Source of the DNA: Ignavibacteria bacterium
Lineage (GTDB): Bacteria > Bacteroidota > Ignavibacteria > Tepidaquicellales > Tepidaquicellaceae
Reading direction: 5' to 3'
DNA length: 64,000 nt
NCBI GenBank assembly: GCA_016716125.1
Contig: JADJWZ010000036.1
Coordinates: 62,001-126,000, forward strand
Shown here: positions 8,333 to 17,609 of the stretch, piece after piece
Position numbering within the stretch: position 1 is the stretch's first letter
Layout: every line of letters starts with the position of its first letter
The notes under the pieces: generated by a model
What the model saw: the letters and a program-made list of their open reading frames with translations, nothing else
What the model was told of the DNA's origin: nothing
Database searches by the model: none
Made by a program: the position numbers and the translations under genes

Positions 8333-9322
8333 ATGTCTGATCATTACGATGTCTATCTGAATTTTAAAAAAAAGATCGATGATATTCTTTTCAATCTTAT
8401 TGACAGAAAAACTCCGGTCACATTATATGAACCGCTTCAATACTTACTGAGCAGCGGCGGTAAAAGGATAAGACCAATGATGGTTATGTTTGCATGCGAA
8501 GCTTCGGGAGAAGATCCCGAAAAGTCAGTAAATGCTGCTGTTGCAATGGAACTGCTCCATAACTTCACGCTGGTTCACGATGATATAATGGATAATGCGG
8601 ATACGCGAAGAGGCTTTCAGACGATACATAAAAAATGGAATGAGAATGTAGCAATACTTACAGGTGATCATCTGATCGGACTTGCTTACAAATATCTTTT
8701 TAAAACTGATACACTGAGACTTAAAGAAACAGCTGATGAATTCACAGGCGGAATTATAGAAGTTTGCGAAGGTCAGAGCTTTGACAAAGAATTTGAAGAA
8801 CGGGATATTGTTTCTCTTGATGAATATATGATGATGATAAATAAAAAGACAGCAAAGATGCTTGAGATCTCCGCTGCGATAGGCGCTCTAACAGGTAATG
8901 CAGGAAAAGATCTGCTGAATAATTTAAAGAACTTTGCTTTGAATACCGGACTTGCATTTCAGATACAGGATGACTTGCTTGACATTACAGCGGATGAATC
9001 GGAGCTGGGGAAAAAAATAGGGGGCGACATTCTTGAAAGGAAAAAAACATTCCTCCTTATTAAAGCGAATGAAACTGTAAGCGATAAATCTGACAGAGAA
9101 CTTATTATGGAAATTATAAAAAGTCCTGAACTGAACATTTCTGATGAAATAATTTTACAGGTAAAGGATATTTATATAAAACACGGAATTACAGAGGCTG
9201 CAAAATCGGAAATCGAAAAATTCACAAACAAAGCTGATGATTATCTGAGTAACATATGTAATAAAATTTCCGGAGAGAGACTGAAGTGGTTTTCAGCAAT
9301 GCTGATGGAGAGGAAGTTTTAA
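8333..9322 (+). CDS. Polyprenyl (geranylgeranyl-type) diphosphate synthase
   Basis: This is a trans-isoprenyl diphosphate synthase that condenses isopentenyl diphosphate with allylic diphosphates to build isoprenoid precursors. Both aspartate-rich motifs are present: LVHDDIMDNADTRRG (first DDxxD) and QDDLLDITAD (second DDxxD). The GGKRIRP substrate-binding motif precedes them. A longer frame opens at a TTG (8261), but the ATG at 8333 gives a 329-residue protein of normal family length, so that start is preferred. Product chain length cannot be read with certainty. HPr follows 46 bp downstream. Confidence 0.9.
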   Translation: MSDHYDVYLNFKKKIDDILFNLIDRKTPVTLYEPLQYLLSSGGKRIRPMMVMFACEASGEDPEKSVNAAVAMELLHNFTLVHDDIMDNADTRRGFQTIHKKWNENVAILTGDHLIGLAYKYLFKTDTLRLKETADEFTGGIIEVCEGQSFDKEFEERDIVSLDEYMMMINKKTAKMLEISAAIGALTGNAGKDLLNNLKNFALNTGLAFQIQDDLLDITADESELGKKIGGDILERKKTFLLIKANETVSDKSDRELIMEIIKSPELNISDEIILQVKDIYIKHGITEAAKSEIEKFTNKADDYLSNICNKISGERLKWFSAMLMERKF

Positions 9323-9368
9323 ACTGCTTTCACCGGACTTTTCAATTAATATACGTCATACATTTTTA

Positions 9369-9638
9369 ATGATCATAAAAGAAGTTACAATAGTCAATAA
9401 AGCGGGAATGCACACGCGTCCCGCATCCACAATAGTTAAGATCGCAGCAAAATACAAAGCGGATTTTTATATCTCAAGGAATAACTTCGAAGTCAACGGC
9501 AAAAGCATTATCGGCGTTATGACACTTGCCGCTGAGCAGGGTTCATCACTTACTCTGAGATTTAACGGTGAGGACGAGGAAGAGTTTTCCAGAGAGATGA
9601 TAGGATTTTTTGAAGATGGATTCGGGGAAATAAAATGA
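9369..9638 (+). CDS. ptsH: Phosphocarrier protein HPr
   Basis: This 89-residue HPr has phosphoryl-carrying His15 in GMHTRPAS (with Arg17) and the regulatory Ser46 in NGKSIIG, the HPr-kinase target in other bacteria. No enzyme I, HPr kinase or PTS permease is in the window, so it may belong to a regulatory, sugar-transport-free PTS. That is an inference. Its stop overlaps the mfd start (ATGA at 9635), so the two genes are translationally coupled. Confidence 0.92.
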   Translation: MIIKEVTIVNKAGMHTRPASTIVKIAAKYKADFYISRNNFEVNGKSIIGVMTLAAEQGSSLTLRFNGEDEEEFSREMIGFFEDGFGEIK

Positions 9639-12600
9639 ACGAACAAATAATTAATATCAGAGATTCGATATTTCAGACGGCATCTTTTAAAAAAATTCCG
9701 GAAATTATGAGTAAGAGTTCCGGAAAGGTTTTCTTCAAAGGTGTACACGGTTCATTAACATCATTGGTGATTAATTATCTTTACAGTAATTTTACAAAGA
9801 AGATAATATTTATTACTCATGATCCTGACCGTCTTGCAAAAGTAAAGGATGACACGGAATTTATATTGAACACGGGAAACATCACGGCATATTCCGGACA
9901 GTCCGCTGAAAGCGATCCTGTTTCAAATCTGTTAATGAATCTCACAGGCAATGATGAGTTCATAATATTCATAAATCAAAAAGGACTTGAGGACAGAACG
10001 ATCTCAAAGGATAAATTTCTTTCATCCTTATTTGAGATCAGAGCGGGAGAGGAATTTAGTTTTGATAAATTTACAAATCTGCTTAATGAATACAAATATG
10101 AGAAAAAGGATTTTGTAGATACCGAAGGTGATTTTTCAGTAAGAGGAGGAATCGTTGATATATTTTCCGAGAATAATGACACACCGGTCAGAATAGAATT
10201 TTTCGGAGATACCGTCGAGTCTATAAGAGAGTTCGATTTGAATTCGCAAAGGTCGGTTCGTGATATTAACTCAGTAAAGATAGGAATGAATCTATCTGCA
10301 GATGATGAACCGGAAATACCTATGACAGAAAATATAACCGATTATTTTCCTGAAGACGCGCTGATAATAATTGATGAACCTGAGATCACATTGAATGAAA
10401 TTAAGGATGAGAAAATTATTTTCTTAATAAACAAACATAAGCAAATTCACATAACATCTATTTCAGTAACTGAATCATCCGGTAATTCCGCTGATAATGA
10501 AATTAATTTCAGATCAAAGTCACAGCCGGATTTTCATTCAAATTTAAAACTGCTTTATCAGAATCTGTGTGAGAATTTAGGAAACGGATTTAAGGCGTTT
10601 ATTATGACTTCAGATGAGAGGCAGTCAGAAAGAATTAAAGAACTCATAGAGGATTTTGAAGACGATTCGGTAATGGAGCAGGATAATATTATTCATAATG
10701 AGGACTCGGTAATTTCTGAAGAAGAATCAAAAGAAGTAAAAAGTTTTTCTATAAAAAATAAATTCAATGTTATACCCGAATCTTTTCACTATGGATTTTT
10801 ATTTGAAGAAGCAGGGATACTAATTTATACAGAGCATCAGATATTCGGAAGATATTTCCGTCAGATAAAAAAGAGGAAGCAAAAGTTCAAAGGACTTACA
10901 TTCAGCGAGCTAAAAGAATTAACTTACGGCGATTATATTGTGCATCGTGATTTTGGTATTGGCGTCTATTCGGGATTAAAGAAAATTACGGTAGGTAACA
11001 GCAATCAGGAAGTAGCGGTACTTTCATATCACGGTAACGACAAACTCTTTCTGAATCTGAATCACATTAATCTGATAAAAAAATATTCCGGATCTGAAGG
11101 GCATGTTCCTGTATTAACAAGACTCGGTGGCGGTGATTGGGACAAGCTTAAGGCAAAAACAAAGAAGCAGGTAAAGGACATTGCGAGAGATCTTATACTG
11201 CTGTATGCAAAGAGAAAATCCGAGACAGGTCATAAATTTACGGGTGACACTCACTGGCAGAAAGAGCTTGAAGCGAATTTTATGTATGAAGACACTCCGG
11301 ATCAGTACAGCGCGACAGTAGATACAAAAACTGATATGGAATCTGAAAATCCGATGGACAGACTTATATGCGGAGATGTAGGTTTCGGAAAGACGGAAGT
11401 AGCGGTCAGGGCTGCATTTAAAGCTGTACTTGAAAACAAACAGGTTGCAGTGCTGGTGCCGACGACTATACTTGCCGTTCAGCATTACAATACATTCAGG
11501 GACAGACTTGCATCCTTTGCTGTAGATGTGGAAAATATATCACGGCTAAAATCGTCAAAGGAACAGAAAGAAATTCTTAAGAAACTTGAAGAAGGGAAAC
11601 TGAATATACTGATCGGCACACACAGGATACTTTCAAAAGATATTTTATTCAAAGACCTTGGATTACTTATAATAGATGAAGAGCAGAGATTCGGAGTGAA
11701 GGCAAAGGAAAAACTGCGGAGCATTAAACCGAATGTAGATACTCTTACACTGACTGCAACTCCGATTCCGCGTACCCTGAATTTTTCACTTCTCGGAGCG
11801 CGGGATCTGTCAATTATCAATACTCCTCCAAAGAACAGAAAACCGATCATTACAGAAATTATCAAACTTGACTGGAAGAATATTTCAGGAATTATAAGAA
11901 ATGAACTGAACAGAAACGGACAGGTATATTTTGTAAATGACAAAATAAAAAATCTTTTTCAGCTCGGTGATTTCATTAAGACTTATGTGCCGGAAGCAAA
12001 GATCGGAATTGCTCACGGACAGATGGAAGGAAAAGAGCTTGAAGAGATCGTCGTAAAATTCATAGAGAAAAAATTGAATGTATTACTCTGCACGAAAATT
12101 ATTGAATCGGGTTTAGACATTCCGAATGTCAATACTATTATTATAAATAATGCAGATAAATTCGGACTGGCTGAATTATATCAGCTCAGGGGAAGAGTAG
12201 GCAGAAGCGATATTCAGGCTTATTCTTATCTGATAGTTCCGCCCGAAGGTAAGCTGACAAAGACAGCCATAAAGCGTCTTCAGGCAATTGAAGAATTCAC
12301 GGATCTCGGTTCAGGGTTTAATCTTGCAATGCGTGATATGGAGATCAGAGGTGTCGGTAATTTACTGGGAAAAGCTCAGAGCGGGTTTGTGCAGGACATG
12401 GGATTTGATATGTATATCAGTACAATTGAAGAAGCGGTACTGGAATTAAAGGAAAATGAATTCAAAGATCTATTTAAGAATGAAGCTTCTCTGAAAAAAA
12501 TTAACGAGAGCATTGAGAAAAAGCTCGAAGATAAGCAGACAGTAATAGAGAGTGATATTAACGCACTTATTCCGAAGGATTACATTGCAAATGATACGGA

Positions 12601-12994
12601 AAGACTTAACATTTACAGAAGATTATATGAAATAAATGATCATGAGGAACTCAATAAAATAAGCATTGAGTTAAAGGACAGATTCGGAGAGTATCTTGAT
12701 GATGTAGAGAATCTGATCAGGATAATTGATCTTAAGATAACAGCTACAAAACTTGGGCTTGAAAAAATTGAGATCAGGGATAAAAAATTATTTATACATT
12801 TTCCGGAAGACAAAGAGCATCCTGTTTTCGAAAGTGAATTCTATAAAAACCTGATTGAGAAAATCTCAGGTGACAGGGAAAGAAGATTTAACATTTCTCC
12901 GGTAAGGGATAAGCTTGTTATAGAAAAAATATTTAAAGACACAGAAGACAGTATCAGATTAAACGAATCCGCCGATGCTCTGAAAGATACTTAG
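9635..12994 (+). CDS. mfd: Transcription-repair coupling factor Mfd
   Basis: This 1119-residue superfamily-2 DNA translocase displaces RNA polymerase stalled at lesions and recruits UvrA. Domains in order are an N-terminal UvrB-like region (about residues 1-330), a CarD-like polymerase-interaction domain (about 430-500, YGDYIVHRDFGIGVYSG), the motor, and a C-terminal TRCF domain. The Walker A motif is GDVGFGKTE at about 578-586, Walker B is DEEQ near 681, followed by TLTATPIPRTL, and the later motif LRGRVGRS is present. Length is normal. It overlaps ptsH by four bases. Confidence 0.96.
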   Translation: MNEQIINIRDSIFQTASFKKIPEIMSKSSGKVFFKGVHGSLTSLVINYLYSNFTKKIIFITHDPDRLAKVKDDTEFILNTGNITAYSGQSAESDPVSNLLMNLTGNDEFIIFINQKGLEDRTISKDKFLSSLFEIRAGEEFSFDKFTNLLNEYKYEKKDFVDTEGDFSVRGGIVDIFSENNDTPVRIEFFGDTVESIREFDLNSQRSVRDINSVKIGMNLSADDEPEIPMTENITDYFPEDALIIIDEPEITLNEIKDEKIIFLINKHKQIHITSISVTESSGNSADNEINFRSKSQPDFHSNLKLLYQNLCENLGNGFKAFIMTSDERQSERIKELIEDFEDDSVMEQDNIIHNEDSVISEEESKEVKSFSIKNKFNVIPESFHYGFLFEEAGILIYTEHQIFGRYFRQIKKRKQKFKGLTFSELKELTYGDYIVHRDFGIGVYSGLKKITVGNSNQEVAVLSYHGNDKLFLNLNHINLIKKYSGSEGHVPVLTRLGGGDWDKLKAKTKKQVKDIARDLILLYAKRKSETGHKFTGDTHWQKELEANFMYEDTPDQYSATVDTKTDMESENPMDRLICGDVGFGKTEVAVRAAFKAVLENKQVAVLVPTTILAVQHYNTFRDRLASFAVDVENISRLKSSKEQKEILKKLEEGKLNILIGTHRILSKDILFKDLGLLIIDEEQRFGVKAKEKLRSIKPNVDTLTLTATPIPRTLNFSLLGARDLSIINTPPKNRKPIITEIIKLDWKNISGIIRNELNRNGQVYFVNDKIKNLFQLGDFIKTYVPEAKIGIAHGQMEGKELEEIVVKFIEKKLNVLLCTKIIESGLDIPNVNTIIINNADKFGLAELYQLRGRVGRSDIQAYSYLIVPPEGKLTKTAIKRLQAIEEFTDLGSGFNLAMRDMEIRGVGNLLGKAQSGFVQDMGFDMYISTIEEAVLELKENEFKDLFKNEASLKKINESIEKKLEDKQTVIESDINALIPKDYIANDTERLNIYRRLYEINDHEELNKISIELKDRFGEYLDDVENLIRIIDLKITATKLGLEKIEIRDKKLFIHFPEDKEHPVFESEFYKNLIEKISGDRERRFNISPVRDKLVIEKIFKDTEDSIRLNESADALKDT

Positions 12995-13067
12995 AAATAA
13001 TTTTCCGATTCTCTGTTTTATTCCTGTCACTTTTATTAAATTCAAATAAAATTATTACAATTATATT

Positions 13068-14717
13068 ATGGCAAATACAAAAATAAGCTGTCCGAACTGC
13101 GGCGTTGAAATAGACGTTGACGAGGTATTCAAGCAGAAAGCGGAAGAGGATGTCAGAAAAAATTACGATGAGAAATTAAGCAAACAGGTTGGCATACTTA
13201 ATAAAAAGAAAGAAGAAGTGGATGCTGAAAAGCTAAGGATAAAAAAATTAATTGAAGAACAGGATGATATAATACGATCAAAGCTCATTGAGGAAAGGGA
13301 AAAAGTAAAAAAGGAAGCGGAGTTTACGGCAAAAAGAGAACTCGAATTTGAACTGATGAAACTGAAGCAGGACGTTGACGCAAAGTCAAAGGAGAACCGC
13401 CAGTTTAAATTGAAAGAAGTCGATGTGCTGAATAAGGAGAAAGATCTAAAGGAGAAAGAAGAGCAGATGAAGCTTGATATGAAAAGAAAAATGCTTCAGA
13501 TGGAATCTGAGATTCAGGAGAAAGCGGTTAAAGCTGAACAGGAAAGAAATGAATTAAGAATAATGGAATATGACAGGCAGCTTGAGGAGCAGAAAAAGCA
13601 GCTGAGCGAAATGAAGAAGAAGGAAGTTGAATTTATTAATAAGGAGCAGGAGCTGAGGGACAGAGAAGAACAGCTTAAGCTGGATCTGGAGAAACAAATG
13701 ATAGATAAATCGAAAATGATAGAAGAAAAAATCATTAAAAGAGAACAGGAAAAAAGCGAGATCAGGAAAATGGAATATGAGAAAATACTTGAAGATCAGA
13801 AGAAGGAACTTTCCGAGATGAAGAAAAAAGAAATAGAATTTAAAAACAAAGAACAGGAGCTCAAAGACAGAGAAGAACAGCTTAAGCTGGATATGGAAAG
13901 ACAGATGACTGACAGTTTAAAAGCAATCGAGGAGAAAACTATCAGAAGGGAACAGGAAAAGAACGAGCTGAAGAACAGGGAATATGAGAAACAGCTTGAT
14001 GATCAGAAAAAAATGATTGATGAACTGAAGAAAAAATCCGAACAGGGATCGATGCAGCTGCAGGGAGAAATACAGGAACTCGCTATTGAAGATTTTCTCA
14101 GGAACACATTTCCTTTTGACAGAATAAAGGAAGTAAAAAAGGGAGAGAAAGGCGCTGATGCTATTCAGATAGTGATTAACAATTTTCAGCAGGAATGCGG
14201 AAAGATAATTTATGAAAGCAAGCGGACTAAGGCATTCAGCGAAGGATGGATTTACAAACTAAAAGAAGATCAGATAAAACAGCAGGCGGATATTGCAGTG
14301 ATAGTAACGGAAACGATGCCAAAGGATCTGGACAGATTCGGACAGAAGCACGGAGTGTGGATCTGTAACTTCAGTGAAATAAAAAGTTTATCGCTTGTAT
14401 TAAGAGAGATGCTTTTGAGGACGCACACTGTGAAGACAGTGAATGAAAACAAAGGCGATAAAATGGAAATGCTGTATAGTTATCTGACGAGCAGTGAATT
14501 CAGGCAGCAGGTGGAGTCTATAGTGGACGGATTTACTGCAATGCAGAGCGATCTGAATAAAGAGAAGATTGCGATGGAGAAAATATGGAGCTCGAGAGAA
14601 AAGCAGATCAGGAAAGTACTTATAAACACTTCTTCAATGTTCGGTTCGATAAAAGGATTAGCGGGAAGTTCTATACAGGATATAAAAGCTCTTGAAATGC
14701 CTGAAGATGAAGAGTAA
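13068..14717 (+). CDS. DUF2130 coiled-coil protein
   Basis: This 549-residue protein starts with a CPNCG half zinc-ribbon (residues 8-12). A long charged coiled coil (about 20-330) follows, then a C-terminal DUF2130 domain (about 340-500). The coiled coil contains a 69-residue unit repeated about 2.5 times; copies begin near 13557, 13764 and 13971. The DUF2130 part has GADAIQIV followed 15 or so residues later by IYESKRTKAF. That D...ExK arrangement is compatible with a PD-(D/E)xK-like fold, but this is inference. A strong bidirectional hairpin follows the stop. The function is not established. Confidence 0.85.
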   Translation: MANTKISCPNCGVEIDVDEVFKQKAEEDVRKNYDEKLSKQVGILNKKKEEVDAEKLRIKKLIEEQDDIIRSKLIEEREKVKKEAEFTAKRELEFELMKLKQDVDAKSKENRQFKLKEVDVLNKEKDLKEKEEQMKLDMKRKMLQMESEIQEKAVKAEQERNELRIMEYDRQLEEQKKQLSEMKKKEVEFINKEQELRDREEQLKLDLEKQMIDKSKMIEEKIIKREQEKSEIRKMEYEKILEDQKKELSEMKKKEIEFKNKEQELKDREEQLKLDMERQMTDSLKAIEEKTIRREQEKNELKNREYEKQLDDQKKMIDELKKKSEQGSMQLQGEIQELAIEDFLRNTFPFDRIKEVKKGEKGADAIQIVINNFQQECGKIIYESKRTKAFSEGWIYKLKEDQIKQQADIAVIVTETMPKDLDRFGQKHGVWICNFSEIKSLSLVLREMLLRTHTVKTVNENKGDKMEMLYSYLTSSEFRQQVESIVDGFTAMQSDLNKEKIAMEKIWSSREKQIRKVLINTSSMFGSIKGLAGSSIQDIKALEMPEDEE

Positions 14718-14718
14718 A

Positions 14719-14768
14719 AAATCCGCATTCATTTATAAAAAAATAAATTTAAATGAATGCGGACATTC
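14719..14768. terminator. Bidirectional terminator
   Basis: The 14-bp perfect inverted repeat TCCGCATTCATTTA (14722-14735) / TAAATGAATGCGGA (14750-14763) lies between the convergent DUF2130 and outer-membrane protein genes, with A/T runs on both sides. Confidence 0.75.
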
Positions 14769-14788
14769 CGGAAAAAAATTTAACTGTT

Positions 14789-15769
14789 TTAAAATGAATA
14801 TCCTGTTCCAATAAAAAATCTGTATTCATTTTGCGGCTGTGTCCCATTAAGTTTTTGTGAAATAGGATATTGGAAAGTAAGTTCCAATGAATAATTACTC
14901 AAATAAAAATCAACTCCTCCTGTTCCGAAGAAAGCCCATCCGCCGCTGTCTTTAACCTCAACACCATTTTGTTTATCATTATTTGCATTTTCATAATACA
15001 CACCTGCGTGAGGAAGTATGGTCAGATCTGACGGCATAATTTCATAATATACTGAAGATGAAACATTGAAGAGATTGGCGAATCTATATTCATTTTTATT
15101 TATTCCATTCAGACTATAAAATATATCCATATTCACGCCAATCCCGGGTTCGACAAACTTCGCCAGATAATTTGCATTCAGCAGCAGATCAAAGCTTCCC
15201 GTACCCGGCTGAAAATGCGGATCCACTTCTCCAAAGACAAATGACTTATTATAAACTCCTGTCGGTATTTTTATACCTCCCCCCATGAAAATTCTCTGCC
15301 AGAAAGAAGTATGCCTTTCGATACTTGAGTTATACAACTGATACTGTAGAAAAACTTTAGCATCTCCAAAACCATTAAGCTGTTTTCCGTTAATATCATT
15401 AAGTGAAAATGGGAAATTAAACATAAGCTTGATCTTTGGAGTGATATAATATCTGCCGTATAGTTCAATATTATTATAATATTCAGTGGAAGATTCACCG
15501 GCATGACCTTCATGATCTGAGAGCGGATCATTTACTTCATTTGCATCAGCAAAAAATTTAAACGAGCTGAATCTTACGCCGACCATATTATTACTGTAGT
15601 TCGGATCAATACCCATAAAGCATCCGCAAAGATCGCATGAAGTTTCCTGAATATCATTAATTTCAGAAAGACTTTTAGGGAAGCTAAGGTGATCTCTGCT
15701 GCATAAATTGTCAGCATAAACAGATTTCTGAATTAATACAACAGAGAAGAAAATTAAAAGAAATTTCAT
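14789..15769 (-). CDS. Outer-membrane beta-barrel protein with CxxCxC motif
   Basis: The protein is about 326 residues when started at the ATG at 15769, which gives a clean signal peptide (MKFLLIFFSVVLIQKSVYA). The longer frame from 15796 would overlap the upstream gene. The mature N-terminus carries CDLCGCFMGI, and a short His/acidic stretch (DHEGHAGE) follows. The remainder has alternating aromatic strands ending in F (FFIGTGYSF), as in transporter-type outer-membrane barrels. It is the last gene of a three-gene minus-strand set with a lipoprotein and a Cys-rich small membrane protein. The Cys/His content suggests metal handling, but this is inference. Confidence 0.75.
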   Translation of the reverse strand: MKFLLIFFSVVLIQKSVYADNLCSRDHLSFPKSLSEINDIQETSCDLCGCFMGIDPNYSNNMVGVRFSSFKFFADANEVNDPLSDHEGHAGESSTEYYNNIELYGRYYITPKIKLMFNFPFSLNDINGKQLNGFGDAKVFLQYQLYNSSIERHTSFWQRIFMGGGIKIPTGVYNKSFVFGEVDPHFQPGTGSFDLLLNANYLAKFVEPGIGVNMDIFYSLNGINKNEYRFANLFNVSSSVYYEIMPSDLTILPHAGVYYENANNDKQNGVEVKDSGGWAFFGTGGVDFYLSNYSLELTFQYPISQKLNGTQPQNEYRFFIGTGYSF

Positions 15770-15779
15770 TTTAATAAAT

Positions 15780-16592
15780 TTAATTATTAACGTCAAAATA
15801 TGTATCGTACGAGTTTAAATTTTTTATAAGCTTCAGATTAATACGCCATGCACCGTTTTGATCAAGATTTATTCTGCCTTTATAATGTCCGATGGAAGAA
15901 TGGACAGGGTTAACATTTCCTGCAGGGTAATTACCGTTGGTTAAATTCTGAGTATTCATTTCTACAGAATAGGAACCGTCATACGGATAAAGTTCAGGTT
16001 CATTTTTATGAATGACAAATTCAAAATCGTTCATACCTGTTGCAGGAGTTTTTGGGTTAATATAAGACACATACAGTTTTGTGCTGTCGGGCATTGTGAT
16101 CGATTTAAATTTATCCGGATTATCAAGAATTCTTGGTATTTCAAATTCGACTTCTCCTTCAGGTTCACCCTGTGCAAAATGATTATGAACTCTGAAAGTA
16201 AATCTCCAGTGCAAATCTCCGTTTGGAAATGCCTGAGTTAAAACCATTGCTCCCGGAAATTTCCCATCGACTGCATTTTCACCGGGATTCTCAACCGGAG
16301 CGGAATGTCCGTGATTGGCAGGTAAAATATCAATATGTGAATTTGTTATTAGAATATTTGTAGCTGAATCATATAAAATAAGATATACTTTATTGTATCC
16401 AAGTCTTAATGAATCTTCGGAATAAAAAGAGATTATAGCTGCAGCTCCGGGGACATATCCTGAATCCATTTTAACCAGATTTTGTACAACAGGCGGAGCG
16501 GGAGGAGCATTTACAGTATCATCACTGCATGAATAAAAAGAACTTACAGTAAATATTAATAATGCTACAGAAGAAATTAATCTTATTTTCAT
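15780..16592 (-). CDS. Lipoprotein, YtkA-like, possibly metal-related
   Basis: This is a 270-residue lipoprotein: the signal peptide ends in SFYSCSDD, a clear lipobox with acidic residues after Cys. The body looks like two beta-sandwich halves. It contains histidine-bearing stretches (NHGHSAP, FRVHNHF) and a C-terminal HYKGRINLDQNGAWRINL segment reminiscent of YtkA/FixH-like domains found near copper and heme-copper genes. It ends 10 bp before the barrel gene and lies about 100 bp after the small Cys-rich protein gene. The role is unknown; envelope metal binding is the best guess. Confidence 0.75.
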   Translation of the reverse strand: MKIRLISSVALLIFTVSSFYSCSDDTVNAPPAPPVVQNLVKMDSGYVPGAAAIISFYSEDSLRLGYNKVYLILYDSATNILITNSHIDILPANHGHSAPVENPGENAVDGKFPGAMVLTQAFPNGDLHWRFTFRVHNHFAQGEPEGEVEFEIPRILDNPDKFKSITMPDSTKLYVSYINPKTPATGMNDFEFVIHKNEPELYPYDGSYSVEMNTQNLTNGNYPAGNVNPVHSSIGHYKGRINLDQNGAWRINLKLIKNLNSYDTYFDVNN

Positions 16593-16693
16593 TTAAGAAA
16601 TATTTTAATTTAATAAATATTCAGAATTCAGGTTAAATAAAATTTATCTGAATTAATTAACTGAATTAATAAATAGAGTAATGTAAAATAAGA

Positions 16694-17065
16694 TTATGAC
16701 CTGGGAGGAATCTCCGACTGCTGCGGGAAACCTGAAGAGATATTTTGAGAAGAAATACTTAACGGATCGACTGCATTCAACGGCGTCATTACAAAAGCAG
16801 CGCCGTTAACAAGAAATTCCGAGATCTTTACTTTGATCTCATTAGAATTTGTTGTACCGTGTGCACTCTTTGTATCTCCTTCGTTTATTTTTTTATCAAT
16901 AAAACATTTTGCTTCGCAGCATACCTTTTTTTTCTCACAGACTGATTCTGTCAGTTCTGATTTATTAAACAAGTAAAGGGAATAATAGACACTGACAAAA
17001 TTTATATGGAAAAATAACATCAGTATAAGAGTATAGCAGACTGTATTTTTTAAAGCTTTATTCAA
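16694..17065 (-). CDS. Small Cys-rich membrane protein
   Basis: This 123-residue protein has one N-terminal hydrophobic segment (about residues 8-30), then a cysteine cluster (CEKKKVCCEAKCFIDKK) and a low-complexity tail. Bacteroidota have many such short proteins, with the CxxKC-type cluster, at the head of operons for metal-linked outer-membrane receptors. It precedes the lipoprotein and barrel genes in the same direction. A protein of similar style (28265) heads the operon at the other metal-like locus. No enzymatic function is implied. Confidence 0.65.
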   Translation of the reverse strand: MNKALKNTVCYTLILMLFFHINFVSVYYSLYLFNKSELTESVCEKKKVCCEAKCFIDKKINEGDTKSAHGTTNSNEIKVKISEFLVNGAAFVMTPLNAVDPLSISSQNISSGFPQQSEIPPRS

Positions 17066-17127
17066 AAAGGTATAGAAAAAAAATTTTACGGAATTTTAGA
17101 ATATTTAACTTTTTAAACAAGTCATTT

Positions 17128-17532
17128 TTAGGATTTTTCTTTATTACTGAAATCAACTGAAACGGAATTGATACAAAACCTTTTTCCGCCTTCATCCGGT
17201 CCGTCATCGAATACATGTCCAAGATGCGCATCACACTTTGCACACCGCACTTCTGTCCTGAGCATACCGTGACTTGTATCTTCAATATAAATAACGGAAT
17301 CTTTATTTATAGGATGTGTATAACTCGGCCATCCGCAGCCGGAATCAAACTTAGATCCGGAATCAAAGAGAGGATTTCCGCAGCAGATACAGTTATAAAT
17401 TCCGTTCTCATCAAGCATATAATACTTACCTGAAAACGGTCTTTCAGTCCCTCTTTCTCTTGTAACATGATATTCCTCCGGAGTAAGAATTTTTTTCCAT
17501 TCTTCTTCTGACTTAATAATTTTTTGTGACAT
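17128..17532 (-). CDS. msrB: Peptide methionine-R-sulfoxide reductase MsrB
   Basis: This 134-residue MsrB reduces the R-epimer of methionine sulfoxide. The structural zinc ligands are Cys48/Cys51 (CICC) and Cys97/Cys100 (CAKC). GCGWPSY and HVFDDGP are conserved, and catalytic Cys120 lies in RFCINS. There is no signal peptide, so it is cytoplasmic, in contrast to the exported MsrA at 2805. It lies upstream of, and reads in the same direction as, the small Cys-rich membrane protein gene. Confidence 0.95.
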   Translation of the reverse strand: MSQKIIKSEEEWKKILTPEEYHVTRERGTERPFSGKYYMLDENGIYNCICCGNPLFDSGSKFDSGCGWPSYTHPINKDSVIYIEDTSHGMLRTEVRCAKCDAHLGHVFDDGPDEGGKRFCINSVSVDFSNKEKS

Positions 17533-17609
17533 ATATAATGAGTTATAATTGTTTGATTGATAATTTATGATATATAATATAATTTAAAAATATAAATTTA
17601 AATTATCAT

